Origin: CAVZCC01 sp963773765
GTDB lineage: Bacteria; Actinomycetota; Acidimicrobiia; Acidimicrobiales; Microtrichaceae
Reading direction: 5' to 3'
DNA: 64,000 bases
Assembly: GCA_963773765.1 (NCBI GenBank)
Contig: CAVZCC010000001.1
Coordinates: 434,001 to 498,000 of the forward strand
Below, in pieces: positions 50,024 through 58,593 of the stretch (within the stretch, counting starts at the first letter, position 1; every line of letters begins with the position of its first letter). The notes under the pieces are model-generated. The model searched no databases. It saw only the letters and a list, made by a program, of their open reading frames with translations, and was not told the origin of the DNA. A program made the translations under genes and the position numbers.

Positions 50024-50509
50024 GTGAGATTCGGATTCGAACAACGATGGGAAGCGGACGCCGACGACGTGCTGGCGGTCTACATCGACAGCGACTTCTG
50101 GACGTCGCTCGACGGGTTGACCAAGACGAGCGCGCCGGACGTCCTGGAGGTGAAGCGGACCGGTGACACGGCGTTGGTCCGCCTGCGCTACGTGCTCACG
50201 GTGGAGCTGCCGTCCCAGGCGACGCGCTTCATCGACCCCGACGACGTGGCGTGGGTGGAGGAGACGACCTGGCAGCTGACGGCACGCACGGCGTCGGTGC
50301 GGTTCCTGCCGGAGCAGGCCGCGGGCCTCATGAAGGCCTCGGCCAGCGCCGACCTGTTGGCCGACGGCGCCGACACCACCCGTGAGGTCAAGGGCGAGCT
50401 CAAGGTCCGCATCCCCCTGGTGGGCGGCAAGGTGGAGCACGCCATCGTCGACGGCATCGGCGGCCACCTCGAAGAGGAGGCGGACGCGGTGGCGGATCGG
50501 CTGGCCTGA
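50024..50509 (+). CDS. DUF2505-type protein (START-like fold)
   Basis: 161 residues from GTG 50024. RFGFEQRWEADADDVLAVYIDSDFWTSLDGLTK at the N-terminus and the lipid-pocket-like strands (ALVRLRYVLTVELPSQATRFIDPDDVAWVEETTW; VKGELKVRIPLVGGKVEHAIVDGI) match actinobacterial DUF2505 proteins. It has no signal or membrane segment. It lies between carB and carA in the opposite direction, 41 bases from the carB start. Its last codons are the first copy of the 78-bp repeat. The ligand is unknown. Confidence 0.8.
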   Translation: MRFGFEQRWEADADDVLAVYIDSDFWTSLDGLTKTSAPDVLEVKRTGDTALVRLRYVLTVELPSQATRFIDPDDVAWVEETTWQLTARTASVRFLPEQAAGLMKASASADLLADGADTTREVKGELKVRIPLVGGKVEHAIVDGIGGHLEEEADAVADRLA

Positions 50510-50666
50510 CGGACCGCCGAGCGATGAGGCGTCAGCCGAAGAGCCCATGACACAGAGGCGGACGCGGTGGCGGAACGGCTGGCCTGACGCACCGCCGAGC
50601 GATGAGGCGTCAGCCGAAGAGCCCATGACACAGAGGCGGACGCGGTGGCGGAACGGCTGGCCTGAC
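50478..50666. repeat. 78-bp tandem repeat covering a gene end and the gap before carA
   Basis: Units begin at 50478, 50556 and 50634, the last partial (33 bases). Each carries GCGGACGCGGTGGCGGA followed by a TGA stop, so the terminal peptide EADAVADRLA of the DUF2505 gene is repeated as EADAVAERLA with its own stop. Copies are nearly identical. The unit length is a multiple of three and contains ATGA, recalling MIRU-type interspersed repeats of mycobacteria. It fills the space between the two converging gene ends. Confidence 0.92.
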
Positions 50667-50673
50667 GAACGCG

Positions 50674-51779
50674 TCAACCCCGCACCTCGTCCATCAGGTC
50701 CGCGAACCGCTCGAAGAGGTAGCGGCTGTCGTGGGGGCCAGGACCGGCCTCCGGGTGGTACTGCACCGCGAAGGCCGGCACGTCCAGGCACCGGAACCCC
50801 TCCAGCGTCCCGTCGTTCAGGTTCACGTGGGTGACCTCGATGCGGTCCATCGAGTCGGGGTCCACGCAGTAGTTGTGGTTCTGGCTGGTGATCTCCACCC
50901 GGCCCGTGGCCAGGTCCCGCACGGGGTGGTTTCCGCCGTGGTGGCCGAACGGCAGCTTGAACGTGGTCCCACCCAGCGCGGTGCCCAGCATCTGGTGGCC
51001 CATGCAGATGCCGAACACCGGCACCTTGCCCAGCAGCTCCTGCACCGTCGTGGGGACGGTGCCCACGGCGCCGGGGTCGCCGGGGCCGTTGGACAGGAAG
51101 ACCCCGTCCGGGTCGCGGCCGAGGATGTCCGCCGCCGACGTGGAGGCCGGCACCACCTCCACCGACCCGATCATGGCCAGGTTGCGCACGATCGTGGCCT
51201 TGATGCCCAGGTCGATGGCGACGATCCGTCGCTCCGCGCCCGGTGCTGGACGGTGTCACGCTCACCCCGGATGACGTCACCAGCCGGACCAGGTCGATGC
51301 CGTCGGTGCCGGCCGCGGCCACGGCCGCCGACTTGAGGGTGGCCTCGTCCGCGGTGCCGAACACCCCGGGGATCGCACCGTGGTCGCGGCAGGTGCCGGG
51401 TCAGGCGGCGCGTGTCCACCCCGGCGATGCCGGCGATGCCGTGACCGCGTAGGTAGGCGTCCAGGTCACCGGTGGCGCGGTGGTTGCTGTGACGGCGGGC
51501 CAGGTCACGGACCACCACCCCGGCACACCGGGGCGCGACCGACTCGTCATCGGACGGGTTCACGCCGTAGTTGCCGATGTGGGGGTAGGTGAAGGTGATG
51601 ACCTGCCCGGCGTAGGACGGGTCGGAGATCACCTCCTGGTAGCCGGACAGCACCGTGTTGAACACGAACTCGCCGGCGCTCACCCCTCCCTCCGGCTCGG
51701 CCCCGATGGCCTCACCCTCGAAGGTCGTCCCGTCGGCCAGCACGATGGCCGCCTCCCGGATGCCGTTCCCGCTGCTCAT
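50674..51779 (-). CDS. carA: Carbamoyl-phosphate synthase, small (glutaminase) subunit (two frameshifts)
   Basis: Supplies ammonia to CarB. Three overlapping frames make one protein of about 368 residues: AIVLADGTTFEGEAIGAEPEGGVSAGEFVFNTVLSGYQEVISDPSYAGQVITFTYPHIGNYGV (51779 to about 51388), GAIPGVFGTADEATLKSAAVAAAG (to about 51240), and ERRIVAIDLGIKATIVRNLAM onward. The class I glutaminase site is GKVPVFGICMGHQ, with HPEAGPGPHDS near the end. ATG 51779 overlaps the pyrC stop (ATGA). Extra single bases at about 51386-51391 and 51232-51245 cause the breaks. Confidence 0.94.
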
Positions 51780-53119
51780 CGTTGGGCCTCTCCGTCGATC
51801 ACGACCGGTTCTCCGAAGCAGAGCGTGTGCCGCACCCGGCCGCGCACCTCGCGTCCCACGTACGGCACGTTGCGGCTGCGCGACGCTCCGCCGGTGCCGT
51901 CGATCGTCCACCGCGCCGCGGGGTCGATGACGCACAGGTTGGCCGCCGCGCCCTCCACCACCGGCCCGCCGTGGTGCTCCATGCCGGCGATCGCCGCCGG
52001 CTGCCACGACATGCGGGCCAGGACGTCCGCGTCGGTCATCGGACCGGCGCCGGCACCGGGGACGCCGCCGTCCACCAGCTGGGTCAGGGCCAGGGCCAGG
52101 GCGTACTCCAGGCCCAGCATGCCCGGTGGCGCCTGGTCGAAGGGACGTTCCTTCTCCTCCGGGGCGTGGGGGGCGTGGTCCGTGGCGATGGCGTCGATGC
52201 TGCCGTCGGCCAGGCCGGCCACGACCGCAGCCACGTCGTTGTCCGACCGCAGCGGCGGGTGCACCTTGAAGGTGGCGTCGTACCCGGCGCAGCAGGCGTC
52301 GGTGAGGGTGAAGTGGTGCGGTGCCGCTTCCGCGGTGACGGGCAGGCCGGCGGCACGGGCCGCCGCCACCATGGCCACCGACCCCGCGGTGGACAGGTGC
52401 AGGAAGTGCATGCGGGCACCCGTGAGCCGGACCAGCGCGATGTCCCGCATCACCATGAGCTCCTCGGCCTCCGGCGGCTGGCCCGGCAGGCCGAGCCGGG
52501 CGGACCACTCGCCCTCGTTCATGCAGGTGCCCTCGGACAGCGAGGTCACCTCGCAGTGCTGGGCCAGCGTGACCCCCAGGCCGGTGGCGTACTCCAGGGC
52601 CCGGCGCATGAGCCGGTCGTCCTGGACCCCCGTCCCGTCGTCGGTGAAGATCCTCACGCCCAGGTCGGCCAGCTCCGCCATGGGGGCCAGTTGCGCACCG
52701 GCGCGGTCCACCGTGATGGCCCCGGAGGCGTGCACGTCGCACACGGACGCCCGACCCAGTTCCAGGACCTCCCGGACCACCGACGCGGAGTCCATGGGTG
52801 GCGTGGTGTTGGGCATGGCCAGCACCGCGGTGTAGCCGCCCAGGGCGGCGGCGCGTCCGCCGGTCTCCACCGTCTCGGCCTCCTCCTTGCCGGGCTGGCG
52901 GAGGTGGGTGTGGAGGTCCACCAACCCGGGGGCGACCAGGCACCCGGAGGCGTCCAGCACCCGCTCCCCGCTCAGGTCCGGGCCCACGGCCACCACACGG
53001 CCGCCGGACACGGCGACGTCGCCGGACCGTTCGCCGGTGGCGTCCACGATGGTCCCGCCCTTGATGACGACGGTCTCCTCCGGTGCGGCACCGAAGCGCT
53101 CCTCGCCCTGCATGGTCAT
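51776..53119 (-). CDS. pyrC: Dihydroorotase
   Basis: Cyclises carbamoyl aspartate. LVAPGLVDLHTHLRQPGKEEAETVETGGRAAALGGYTAVLAMPNTTPP has the HxH metal motif; ATDHAPHAPEEKERPFDQAPPGMLGLEYALAL carries the catalytic Asp. About 447 residues, class I. ATG 53119 overlaps pyrB (ATGA); a second ATG lies at 53113. Next to pyrB as usual, and an ATCase-DHOase complex is plausible. Confidence 0.96.
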   Translation of the reverse strand: MTMQGEERFGAAPEETVVIKGGTIVDATGERSGDVAVSGGRVVAVGPDLSGERVLDASGCLVAPGLVDLHTHLRQPGKEEAETVETGGRAAALGGYTAVLAMPNTTPPMDSASVVREVLELGRASVCDVHASGAITVDRAGAQLAPMAELADLGVRIFTDDGTGVQDDRLMRRALEYATGLGVTLAQHCEVTSLSEGTCMNEGEWSARLGLPGQPPEAEELMVMRDIALVRLTGARMHFLHLSTAGSVAMVAAARAAGLPVTAEAAPHHFTLTDACCAGYDATFKVHPPLRSDNDVAAVVAGLADGSIDAIATDHAPHAPEEKERPFDQAPPGMLGLEYALALALTQLVDGGVPGAGAGPMTDADVLARMSWQPAAIAGMEHHGGPVVEGAAANLCVIDPAARWTIDGTGGASRSRNVPYVGREVRGRVRHTLCFGEPVVIDGEAQR

Positions 53120-54105
53120 GACTCCGTCCCGCCCGTCCGGGCTCCGCCGTCGTGGTCCGCGCCCACCCGGTCCTGCTGGTCCGGCAAGGCATGGCGCCCC
53201 GGGCCCAGCAGCATGAACAGCACCGACATCCGCACCGCCACCCCGTTGGCCACCTGCTCGGTGATCACCGCGTTGGGGCGGTCGGCCACCTCGCCCGCGA
53301 TCTCCACACCGCGGTTCATGGGCCCGGGGTGCATGATCAGGGCGTCCTTGGCCAGCCGGTCGGCCCGCTCCGAGGTGAGGCCGCAGGTCGCGGTGTACTC
53401 CCGGAGCGTCGGGATCAGGGCTTCTGTCATGCGTTCCTGCTGGATGCGCAGGAGGTAGCAGACGTCCAGGTCGGCCAGGACGTCGTCGAGCCGGTGTGAC
53501 ACCTCCACGTCCCACGGCTCCAGGCTGGGCGGGAGCAGCGTCGGTGGCGCCACCAGGGTGACCCGGGCCCCCAGCGCGGTGAAGGCCTCGATGTCGGAGC
53601 GTGCCACCCGGGAGTGCTTGACATCGCCGACGATGCCGATGTGCAGGCCGTCGAGGGAGCCCCGGTGGGACCGGATGGTGTAGGCGTCGAGCAGGGCCTG
53701 GGTGGGGTGCTGGTGCCAGCCGTCGCCGGCGTTGATGACCGCGGCGTCGGTCCAGCCCGCGATCTGGGCCGGGACCCCCGAGGATCGGTGACGGACGATC
53801 ACGGCGTCGATGCCCATGGCCTCGATGGTCTCGATGGTGTCCCGGACCGACTCGCCCTTGTTCACCGACGACGAGGACACCGCGAAGCTCATGGTGTCGG
53901 CCGAGAGCCGCTTGGCCGCGGTGTCGAAGCTGAGACGGGTACGGGTGGAGTCCTCGTAGAAGAGCGACACCACGGTGCGGCCCCGCAGGGCCGGGACCTT
54001 GGGGATGGCCCGACCGCTGACCTCCACCATGGTGTCGGTGACGTCGAGCAGCTCCTCGATCTCACCCCGCGTCAGGTCCGAGACGGACAACAGGTTCCGG
54101 GTCAT
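53116..54105 (-). CDS. pyrB: Aspartate carbamoyltransferase, catalytic chain
   Basis: First committed step of pyrimidine synthesis. SLFYEDSTRTRLSFDTAAKRLSAD contains the carbamoyl-phosphate STRTR motif; NAGDGWHQHPTQALLDAYTI and IMHPGPMNRGVEI are conserved. About 329 residues. ATG 54105 overlaps the pyrR stop (ATGA). No pyrI is present, as expected with PyrR control. Confidence 0.97.
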   Translation of the reverse strand: MTRNLLSVSDLTRGEIEELLDVTDTMVEVSGRAIPKVPALRGRTVVSLFYEDSTRTRLSFDTAAKRLSADTMSFAVSSSSVNKGESVRDTIETIEAMGIDAVIVRHRSSGVPAQIAGWTDAAVINAGDGWHQHPTQALLDAYTIRSHRGSLDGLHIGIVGDVKHSRVARSDIEAFTALGARVTLVAPPTLLPPSLEPWDVEVSHRLDDVLADLDVCYLLRIQQERMTEALIPTLREYTATCGLTSERADRLAKDALIMHPGPMNRGVEIAGEVADRPNAVITEQVANGVAVRMSVLFMLLGPGRHALPDQQDRVGADHDGGARTGGTES

Positions 54106-54620
54106 GGCTTCTGCAACTCGCCGAGCTCGACACCGGTCATGGTCACGTCCACCAACTCGTCGCGCCGGGTGGGCAGGTTCTTGCCCACGTAGTCGGGCCG
54201 GATGGGCAGCTCCCGGTGGCCGCGGTCGATCATGACCGCCAGCTGCACCGCCCGGGGCCGGCCGTAGTCGCACATGGCGTCCAGCGCGGCCCGGATGGTC
54301 CGGCCCGTGAAGAGCACGTCGTCGACCAGGACCACGGTGTGGCCGTCGAGGTCCACCGGGATGTCGGTGACCTCCTCGGGCAGGACGGGGCGGATGCCGA
54401 TGTCGTCGCGGTAGAGGGCCACGTCCAGGGTGCCGACGGGGACCTTGGGGTCCGCGTCGGTGAGCTCCTCGATGTCCTCCAGGCAGGTGGCGAGCGCCCG
54501 GGCCAGCTCCACGCCGCCGGTCTGCAGTCCGACCAGCACCAGTTGGTCCAGGCCGTGGTTGCGCTCGAGGACCTCGTGCGCCATCCGGCGCAACGCCCGG
54601 TGGATGTCCTCCGCGTCCAT
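54102..54620 (-). CDS. pyrR: Pyr operon RNA-binding attenuator / uracil phosphoribosyltransferase
   Basis: UMP-responsive RNA-binding regulator. DAEDIHRALRRMAHEVLERNHGLDQLVLVGLQTGGVELA, the PRPP loop HTVVLVDDVLFTGRTIRAALDA and YGRPRAVQLAVMIDRGHRELPIRPDYVGKNLPT are typical. About 172 residues from ATG 54620, just after an intrinsic terminator. First gene of pyrR-B-C-carA, with the PyrR-binding leader upstream. Confidence 0.95.
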   Translation of the reverse strand: MDAEDIHRALRRMAHEVLERNHGLDQLVLVGLQTGGVELARALATCLEDIEELTDADPKVPVGTLDVALYRDDIGIRPVLPEEVTDIPVDLDGHTVVLVDDVLFTGRTIRAALDAMCDYGRPRAVQLAVMIDRGHRELPIRPDYVGKNLPTRRDELVDVTMTGVELGELQKP

Positions 54621-54635
54621 CACCCGTGACCTGGC

Positions 54636-54660
54636 AACGAAAACGCCCCCGTAGGGGCGC
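54636..54660 (-). terminator. Intrinsic terminator in the pyr leader
   Basis: On the transcript a CGCCCC/GGGGCG stem closed by a UACG tetraloop (54644-54659) is followed by UUUUCGUU. It ends 15 bases before ATG 54620 of pyrR. Located there it must act as a regulated attenuator, not as the end of nusB. Confidence 0.8.
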
Positions 54661-54711
54661 GTCAGGCGTCGCTCGCGTTCTGCCACCGGCAGGGTCCTTT
54701 CTGTCCGTAGG

Positions 54712-54725
54712 GGCCTCTCGGGACC
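54712..54725 (-). promoter_or_regulatory. PyrR-binding loop of the pyr leader
   Basis: The transcript reads GGUCCCGAGAGGCC inside a GGGG/CCCC stem. It matches the PyrR-binding consensus ARUCCNGNGAGGYU at every position except the closing pair, where A-U is replaced by G-C. The following CCCCUACGG recurs in the terminator stem, so the two structures can be alternatives. Confidence 0.85.
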
Positions 54726-54745
54726 CCCTTCACGGTCAGGAACGG

Positions 54746-54751
54746 ACCGTA
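54746..54751 (-). promoter_or_regulatory. Candidate pyr operon -10 element
   Basis: TACGGT within GTGGTACGGT, identical to the candidate infC -10. No good -35 was found at 16-18 bases, so an extended -10 type may apply. The leader would be about 120 bases. Confidence 0.4.
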
Positions 54752-54825
54752 CCACGGCCGGCTCCCCGGCGGGACCAGCCCCTCGTTCGCGGGTACCCGG
54801 CGACCCGGGAGGTCCGTGACGACCC

Positions 54826-55332
54826 CTATTCGCCGGCGGGGGCCGGCCGGAGCTCGGCGGCGGCCGCGGCCAGGACGCCGTTGACGAACTTGGACGAGTC
54901 GTCGGTGCCGTACCGGCCGGCCAGGTCCACCGCCTCGGACAGGATCACGCCCGTCGGCACGTCGGGCCGGTGGGCCAGCTCGAAGCAGGCCACCCGGAGC
55001 ACCACCAGGTCCAGGGTCGGCATGCGCTCCAGCGTCCAGCCCCGGGCCAGGCGTCCGATCAGCTCGTCCTGCTCCACCGCGTGCGCGGCCACGCCCCGCA
55101 CCAGTTCCACGGTGTAGGGGTCGGGCGCGGTCACCTGGTCCGACAGCGTCCCGGCCGGGGTCCGCTCCTTGATGCGGGCCTCGTAGAGCAGGTGCACGGC
55201 CCGCTCCCGGGCCTCATGGCGGCCGCCGGCCACCACGGGCAGCTCCGGGGGGAACTCGAGCGGTGAGTCGTCGGGCGGGAACTCGGGGAGCTCGTCGGGT
55301 GGAGGGGCGTCCTGGCCGGCCGGTGGCGTCAT
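54826..55332 (-). CDS. nusB: Transcription antitermination protein NusB
   Basis: Binds boxA with ribosomal protein S10 in rRNA antitermination. GGRHEARERAVHLLYEARIKERTP, IGRLARGWTLERMPTLDLVVLRVACFELAHRPDVPTGVILSEAVDLAGRYGTDDSSKFVNGVL is the all-helical NusB fold. At 168 residues it has a Pro-rich N-terminal extension of about 30 residues. It overlaps efp by four bases. Confidence 0.96.
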   Translation of the reverse strand: MTPPAGQDAPPPDELPEFPPDDSPLEFPPELPVVAGGRHEARERAVHLLYEARIKERTPAGTLSDQVTAPDPYTVELVRGVAAHAVEQDELIGRLARGWTLERMPTLDLVVLRVACFELAHRPDVPTGVILSEAVDLAGRYGTDDSSKFVNGVLAAAAAELRPAPAGE

Positions 55333-55892
55333 GCCCGGGAGATGAACTCGCCGGAGCGGGTGTCCACCTTGACCTTCTCGCCCGGGTTGATGAACAGCGG
55401 GACCTGGATCACCAGGCCGGTGACCAGCGTGGCCGGCTTCTTGGCCCCCGAGACCCGGTCGCCCTGCACACCCGGCTCGGTCTGGGCCACGTCCAGCTCG
55501 ACCGACGCCGGCAGCTCCACGCCGATGATCTCGTCGCCGTACATCATGATCTGGGCCGTGGCCGAGTCGACCAGGTAGTTCACCACGTCGCCCAGCGTCG
55601 ACTCCGGCACGTTCATCTGGTCGTAGGTGCCGTTGTCCATGAAGACGTAGTCCGCACCGTCCCGGTACAGGAGCTGCATCTCCTTCTTGTCCACGATGGC
55701 CCGCTCCATGCGCTCACCGGCGCGGAACGTGCGCTCCACCACGGCACCGTTCCGCACGTTCTTGAGGGTGGTCCGCACGAAGGCCCCGCCCTTGCCCGGC
55801 TTGACGTGCTGGAACTCGACCAGGGTGAACAGGCCGTCCTCCAGGTCGAGGGTCATCCCGTTCTTGAAGTCGGCGGTGGCGATCTGTGGCAT
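55329..55892 (-). CDS. efp: Translation elongation factor P
   Basis: Relieves stalling at proline runs. MPQIATADFKNGMTLDLEDGLFTLVEFQHVKPGKGGAFVRTTLKNV contains the loop lysine in PGKGGAF that is modified in some phyla. The OB domains II and III end in LVIQVPLFINPGEKVKVDTRSGEFISRA. 187 residues from ATG 55892. It follows the M24 peptidase gene as in many actinobacteria; no modification enzyme is nearby. Confidence 0.97.
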   Translation of the reverse strand: MPQIATADFKNGMTLDLEDGLFTLVEFQHVKPGKGGAFVRTTLKNVRNGAVVERTFRAGERMERAIVDKKEMQLLYRDGADYVFMDNGTYDQMNVPESTLGDVVNYLVDSATAQIMMYGDEIIGVELPASVELDVAQTEPGVQGDRVSGAKKPATLVTGLVIQVPLFINPGEKVKVDTRSGEFISRA

Positions 55893-55944
55893 GTCTGAGG
55901 CCTGTCTGTGTGTCCGCCCGGCGCCCGCCGGCGGCGGCACGCGA

Positions 55945-57087
55945 TCAGGCGAGGATCGGATCCTTGGGAGCCAGCGTGAGGCGGTCGCACCCGCCGTCCG
56001 TGACGAGGACCGTGTCCTCGATGCGGACCCCACCGAGTTCGGGCAGGTACACACCCGGCTCGACGGTCACCACGTGACCGGCGACCAAGGTAGCAGCCGA
56101 ACGGGCCGACACCCGAGGCTCCTCGTGGATGTCCAGGCCCACACCGTGGCCGGTGGAGTGCAGGAACGCGTCCCCGAGGCCGGCCTCGTCGATCACCTCG
56201 CGGCAGGCCAGGTCCACCTCCTTGGCCTCCACCCCGGCCCCGACGGCCTCCACCCCGGCCCGCTGGGAGGCCAGGACGACCTCCAGCATGTGCATGCGGT
56301 CCGGCCCGACGTCGCCCACGGCCACGGTGCGGGTCATGTCCGAGTGGTAGCCGTCGACCAGGGCGCCGAAGTCGATGACCACCAGGTCCCCGGGGGTGAT
56401 GCGCCGGTCCGAGGGGCGGTGGTGGGGCTTGGCCCCGTTCGGCCCGGCGGCCACGATCGTCTCGAAGCTCACGTCGGCGGCACCGAGCTCACGCATGCGC
56501 CCGTCCAGGGCGAGGGCGAACGCGGCCTCCGTCGGCGACCCCCCGAGGCTGGGGCGCAGGTCCGCCAGGGCGGCATCGGCGATGGCGCAGGCGGCCCGGA
56601 TGCGCGCCACCTCGCCGGCATCCTTGACCAGGCGCAGGCCCTCCACCGCGCCTGCGGTCGGCACCAGCTCCGCCCCCGGCATGAGGGTCTCCGCCCAGCG
56701 CCGTTGCGCCGCCCACGTGACGGCCTCCGACTCCAGCCCCAGGCGGAGCACCCCGGCGTCGGCGGCAGCCCGGGCCAGGGCTGCGTCCGGCTCCGCGGGG
56801 ACCACGTCGATGGTCGCCTCCACCCCGGCGGCGGCCAACTCGTCGGCGGACTGGTCACGGTACCGGCCGTCGGTCACGAACACCGTGCCGGTCCGGGTCA
56901 CCAGGAGCAGAGCGGCAGAACCGGTGAAGCCGGTCAGGTACCGCACGTTGGTCAACTCCGACACCACCAGTGCGTCACAGTCGTGGTCGTCGAGCAGCCC
57001 GGCCAGTCGCCCCAACCGGGACCCGATGTCCATGGGGGGCAGCGCGTCCGGTGCATGCACCGGGGTGAGGGACTCGGTCACGGTCAT
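55945..57087 (-). CDS. M24 metallopeptidase (Xaa-Pro aminopeptidase/prolidase type)
   Basis: Cleaves N-terminal residues before proline. A creatinase-like N-terminal domain (RLGRLAGLLDDHDCDALVVSELTNVRYLTGFTG) precedes the pita-bread catalytic domain: GDLVVIDFGALVDGYHSDMTRT gives the two metal aspartates, HSTGHGVGLDIHEEP the His, and VVTVEPGVYLPELGGVRIEDTVLV the two Glu. 380 residues, all ligands present. TAGGCT lies seven bases before ATG 57087. Directly upstream of efp. Confidence 0.95.
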   Translation of the reverse strand: MTVTESLTPVHAPDALPPMDIGSRLGRLAGLLDDHDCDALVVSELTNVRYLTGFTGSAALLLVTRTGTVFVTDGRYRDQSADELAAAGVEATIDVVPAEPDAALARAAADAGVLRLGLESEAVTWAAQRRWAETLMPGAELVPTAGAVEGLRLVKDAGEVARIRAACAIADAALADLRPSLGGSPTEAAFALALDGRMRELGAADVSFETIVAAGPNGAKPHHRPSDRRITPGDLVVIDFGALVDGYHSDMTRTVAVGDVGPDRMHMLEVVLASQRAGVEAVGAGVEAKEVDLACREVIDEAGLGDAFLHSTGHGVGLDIHEEPRVSARSAATLVAGHVVTVEPGVYLPELGGVRIEDTVLVTDGGCDRLTLAPKDPILA

Positions 57088-57094
57088 GGCCGCC

Positions 57095-57100
57095 AGCCTA
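57095..57100 (-). promoter_or_regulatory. Candidate -10 element of the M24 peptidase-efp-nusB unit
   Basis: TAGGCT, seven bases before ATG 57087, with no Shine-Dalgarno sequence. Same layout as before hisG, tetR and the SDR gene. Confidence 0.45.
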
Positions 57101-57148
57101 CGGCGGCACCACCTCGGGACCGATCCGCCCCGGCCCGGCGCCCCCGGC

Positions 57149-58135
57149 TCACTCCCGGGGGAACCTCAGCTCGGCCAGGACCCCACGGTGGTCCGAGCCC
57201 AGCGGGGGCACGAACCCGAAGGCGGCGACGCCCACCGACCGCGCCACCATGACGTGGTCCAGGCGGAGCATGGGCGGCCCCGCGGACTCCAGCGACCAGG
57301 TACCCCCGAAACCGCCGCCACCGGCGTCCTGGGCATCGCGGAGCCCGGCGGAGGCCGCCAGGTGCCGGAACGGCCGGTTGCCGCTGGTGGCGTTGAAGTC
57401 GCCCGCCACCACCACGGGGCCGTCCAGGTCCTCCACCCGCCCGGTCAGCCGGGCGAACTCCTCGGCCCAGCCCTGCACCCCGCTGGTGGTGGGCGCCGGG
57501 ACGTGCACGGCCACCAGGTGCACCGGGGCCGAGCCGGCCGGCCGCAGGGTCGCCTCGGTGCGGTACAGGCTGGCCTGGCGGGCCGGGGTGTCCATGGGCA
57601 CCCGGCTGAACACGGCCATGCCCTGGGTGTCGGGACGGTCCCGGAGGATCCGGTGGGGGTAGGCCCGGTCGCTCCCCGCCCGCCGGAACGCCACCAGGAA
57701 CTCGGGGGTGAACTCGGTGAGGACCACCACGTCGGCGTCCTGGGCCACCAGGGCCCGGGCCGCGGCGCCGGGGTCGGGGTTGGACCGCCACACGTTCTGG
57801 GCCAGCACGGAGATCCGGGCACCACCCACGGGGTCCTCCGGCCGGAGCAGGCCCCACGCGGTGGGCCAGGCCATCTGGAGCGCGGCCACGGCCAGGACCG
57901 GGGCGGCCAGGAGCCACCGGCGCCCACCCGGTGCTCCGCCCCACGCGGCGGCCAGTCCGCCGACCAGCGCGGCCGACGCCAACAGTGCCGTGGCCACCCC
58001 GGACAGGGCGGCCGACGCCAGCCACAGCGGGTCCCACTCCTGGACGGCCGTGCACCGGGCGAGCACCACGGCGCCGGCCGCGGCCACGGCGAGCACCACC
58101 AGGGCCGCCCCGAGCCGGCCGGTGACCCGCCGCAC
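57149..58135 (-). CDS. Membrane-anchored endonuclease/exonuclease/phosphatase-family protein
   Basis: About 328 residues from GTG 58135. The N-terminal third contains about three hydrophobic helices (LGAALVVLAVAAAGAVVLA; LWLASAALSGVATALLASAALVGGLAAA; LLAAPVLAVAALQMAW). The rest is an EEP domain: ISVLAQNVWRSN, VVVLTEFTPEF, GPVVVAGDFNATSGNRPFRHL and LRLDHVMVARSVG...GSDHRGVLAELRF with the metal Glu, Asp-Asn and SDH motifs. The catalytic domain would face outside. The substrate could be a phospholipid or nucleic acid. Confidence 0.85.
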   Translation of the reverse strand: MRRVTGRLGAALVVLAVAAAGAVVLARCTAVQEWDPLWLASAALSGVATALLASAALVGGLAAAWGGAPGGRRWLLAAPVLAVAALQMAWPTAWGLLRPEDPVGGARISVLAQNVWRSNPDPGAAARALVAQDADVVVLTEFTPEFLVAFRRAGSDRAYPHRILRDRPDTQGMAVFSRVPMDTPARQASLYRTEATLRPAGSAPVHLVAVHVPAPTTSGVQGWAEEFARLTGRVEDLDGPVVVAGDFNATSGNRPFRHLAASAGLRDAQDAGGGGFGGTWSLESAGPPMLRLDHVMVARSVGVAAFGFVPPLGSDHRGVLAELRFPRE

Positions 58136-58137
58136 CC

Positions 58138-58593
58138 TCAGACCGGTGGCAGGCCGAGGAGGTGGGCCACCGCGTCCACCGCCAACGGGTACCCCGCTGC
58201 GCCGGCGCCGGCGATGACCACGTCGGCCACGGGCGACACCACCGAGTCGTGGCGCCACGACTCCCGACGGGCGGGGTTGGAGAGGTGGAGCTCCACCACC
58301 GGGCCGTCGTAGGCGGCCAGGGCGTCGTGGATGCCCCAGGCGTAGTGGGTGAAGGCGGCGGGGTTGATGATGATGGCGGCCGCGGTCCCCCGTGCGGCAT
58401 GGATGGCCTCCACGAGCGTCCCCTCGTGGTCGGTCTGGAGGTGGTCCAGGGCGAGCCCGCGTGACCCGGCCCGCCGCCGGGCCGCCGCGACGTGGTCGGC
58501 CAGGGTGGCGGTCCCGTAGACGTCCGGTTCCCGGTCGCCCAACAGGTTGAGGTTGGGTCCGGACAGCAGGAGCACGGTGGGCAGGTCGGTCAT
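58138..58593 (-). CDS. aroQ: 3-dehydroquinate dehydratase, type II
   Basis: Third shikimate step. LLLSGPNLNLLGDREPDVYG, INPAAFTHYAWGIHDAL and VELHLSNPARRESWRHDSVVSPVADVVIAGAGAAGYPLAV are complete, with the catalytic Tyr and His. 151 residues. Overlaps aroB by four bases. Confidence 0.97.
   Translation of the reverse strand: MTDLPTVLLLSGPNLNLLGDREPDVYGTATLADHVAAARRRAGSRGLALDHLQTDHEGTLVEAIHAARGTAAAIIINPAAFTHYAWGIHDALAAYDGPVVELHLSNPARRESWRHDSVVSPVADVVIAGAGAAGYPLAVDAVAHLLGLPPV

Noticed and set aside
50478..50666. CRISPR array
   Set aside because: Direct tandem repeats without spacers, two and a half units, no cas genes.
50382..50834. Plus-strand frame crossing the 78-bp repeats (repeated PPSDEASAEEPMTQRRTRWRNGWPD)
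   Set aside because: Out of frame with the DUF2505 gene, enters carA antisense, no RBS. Open only because the repeat length is a multiple of three.
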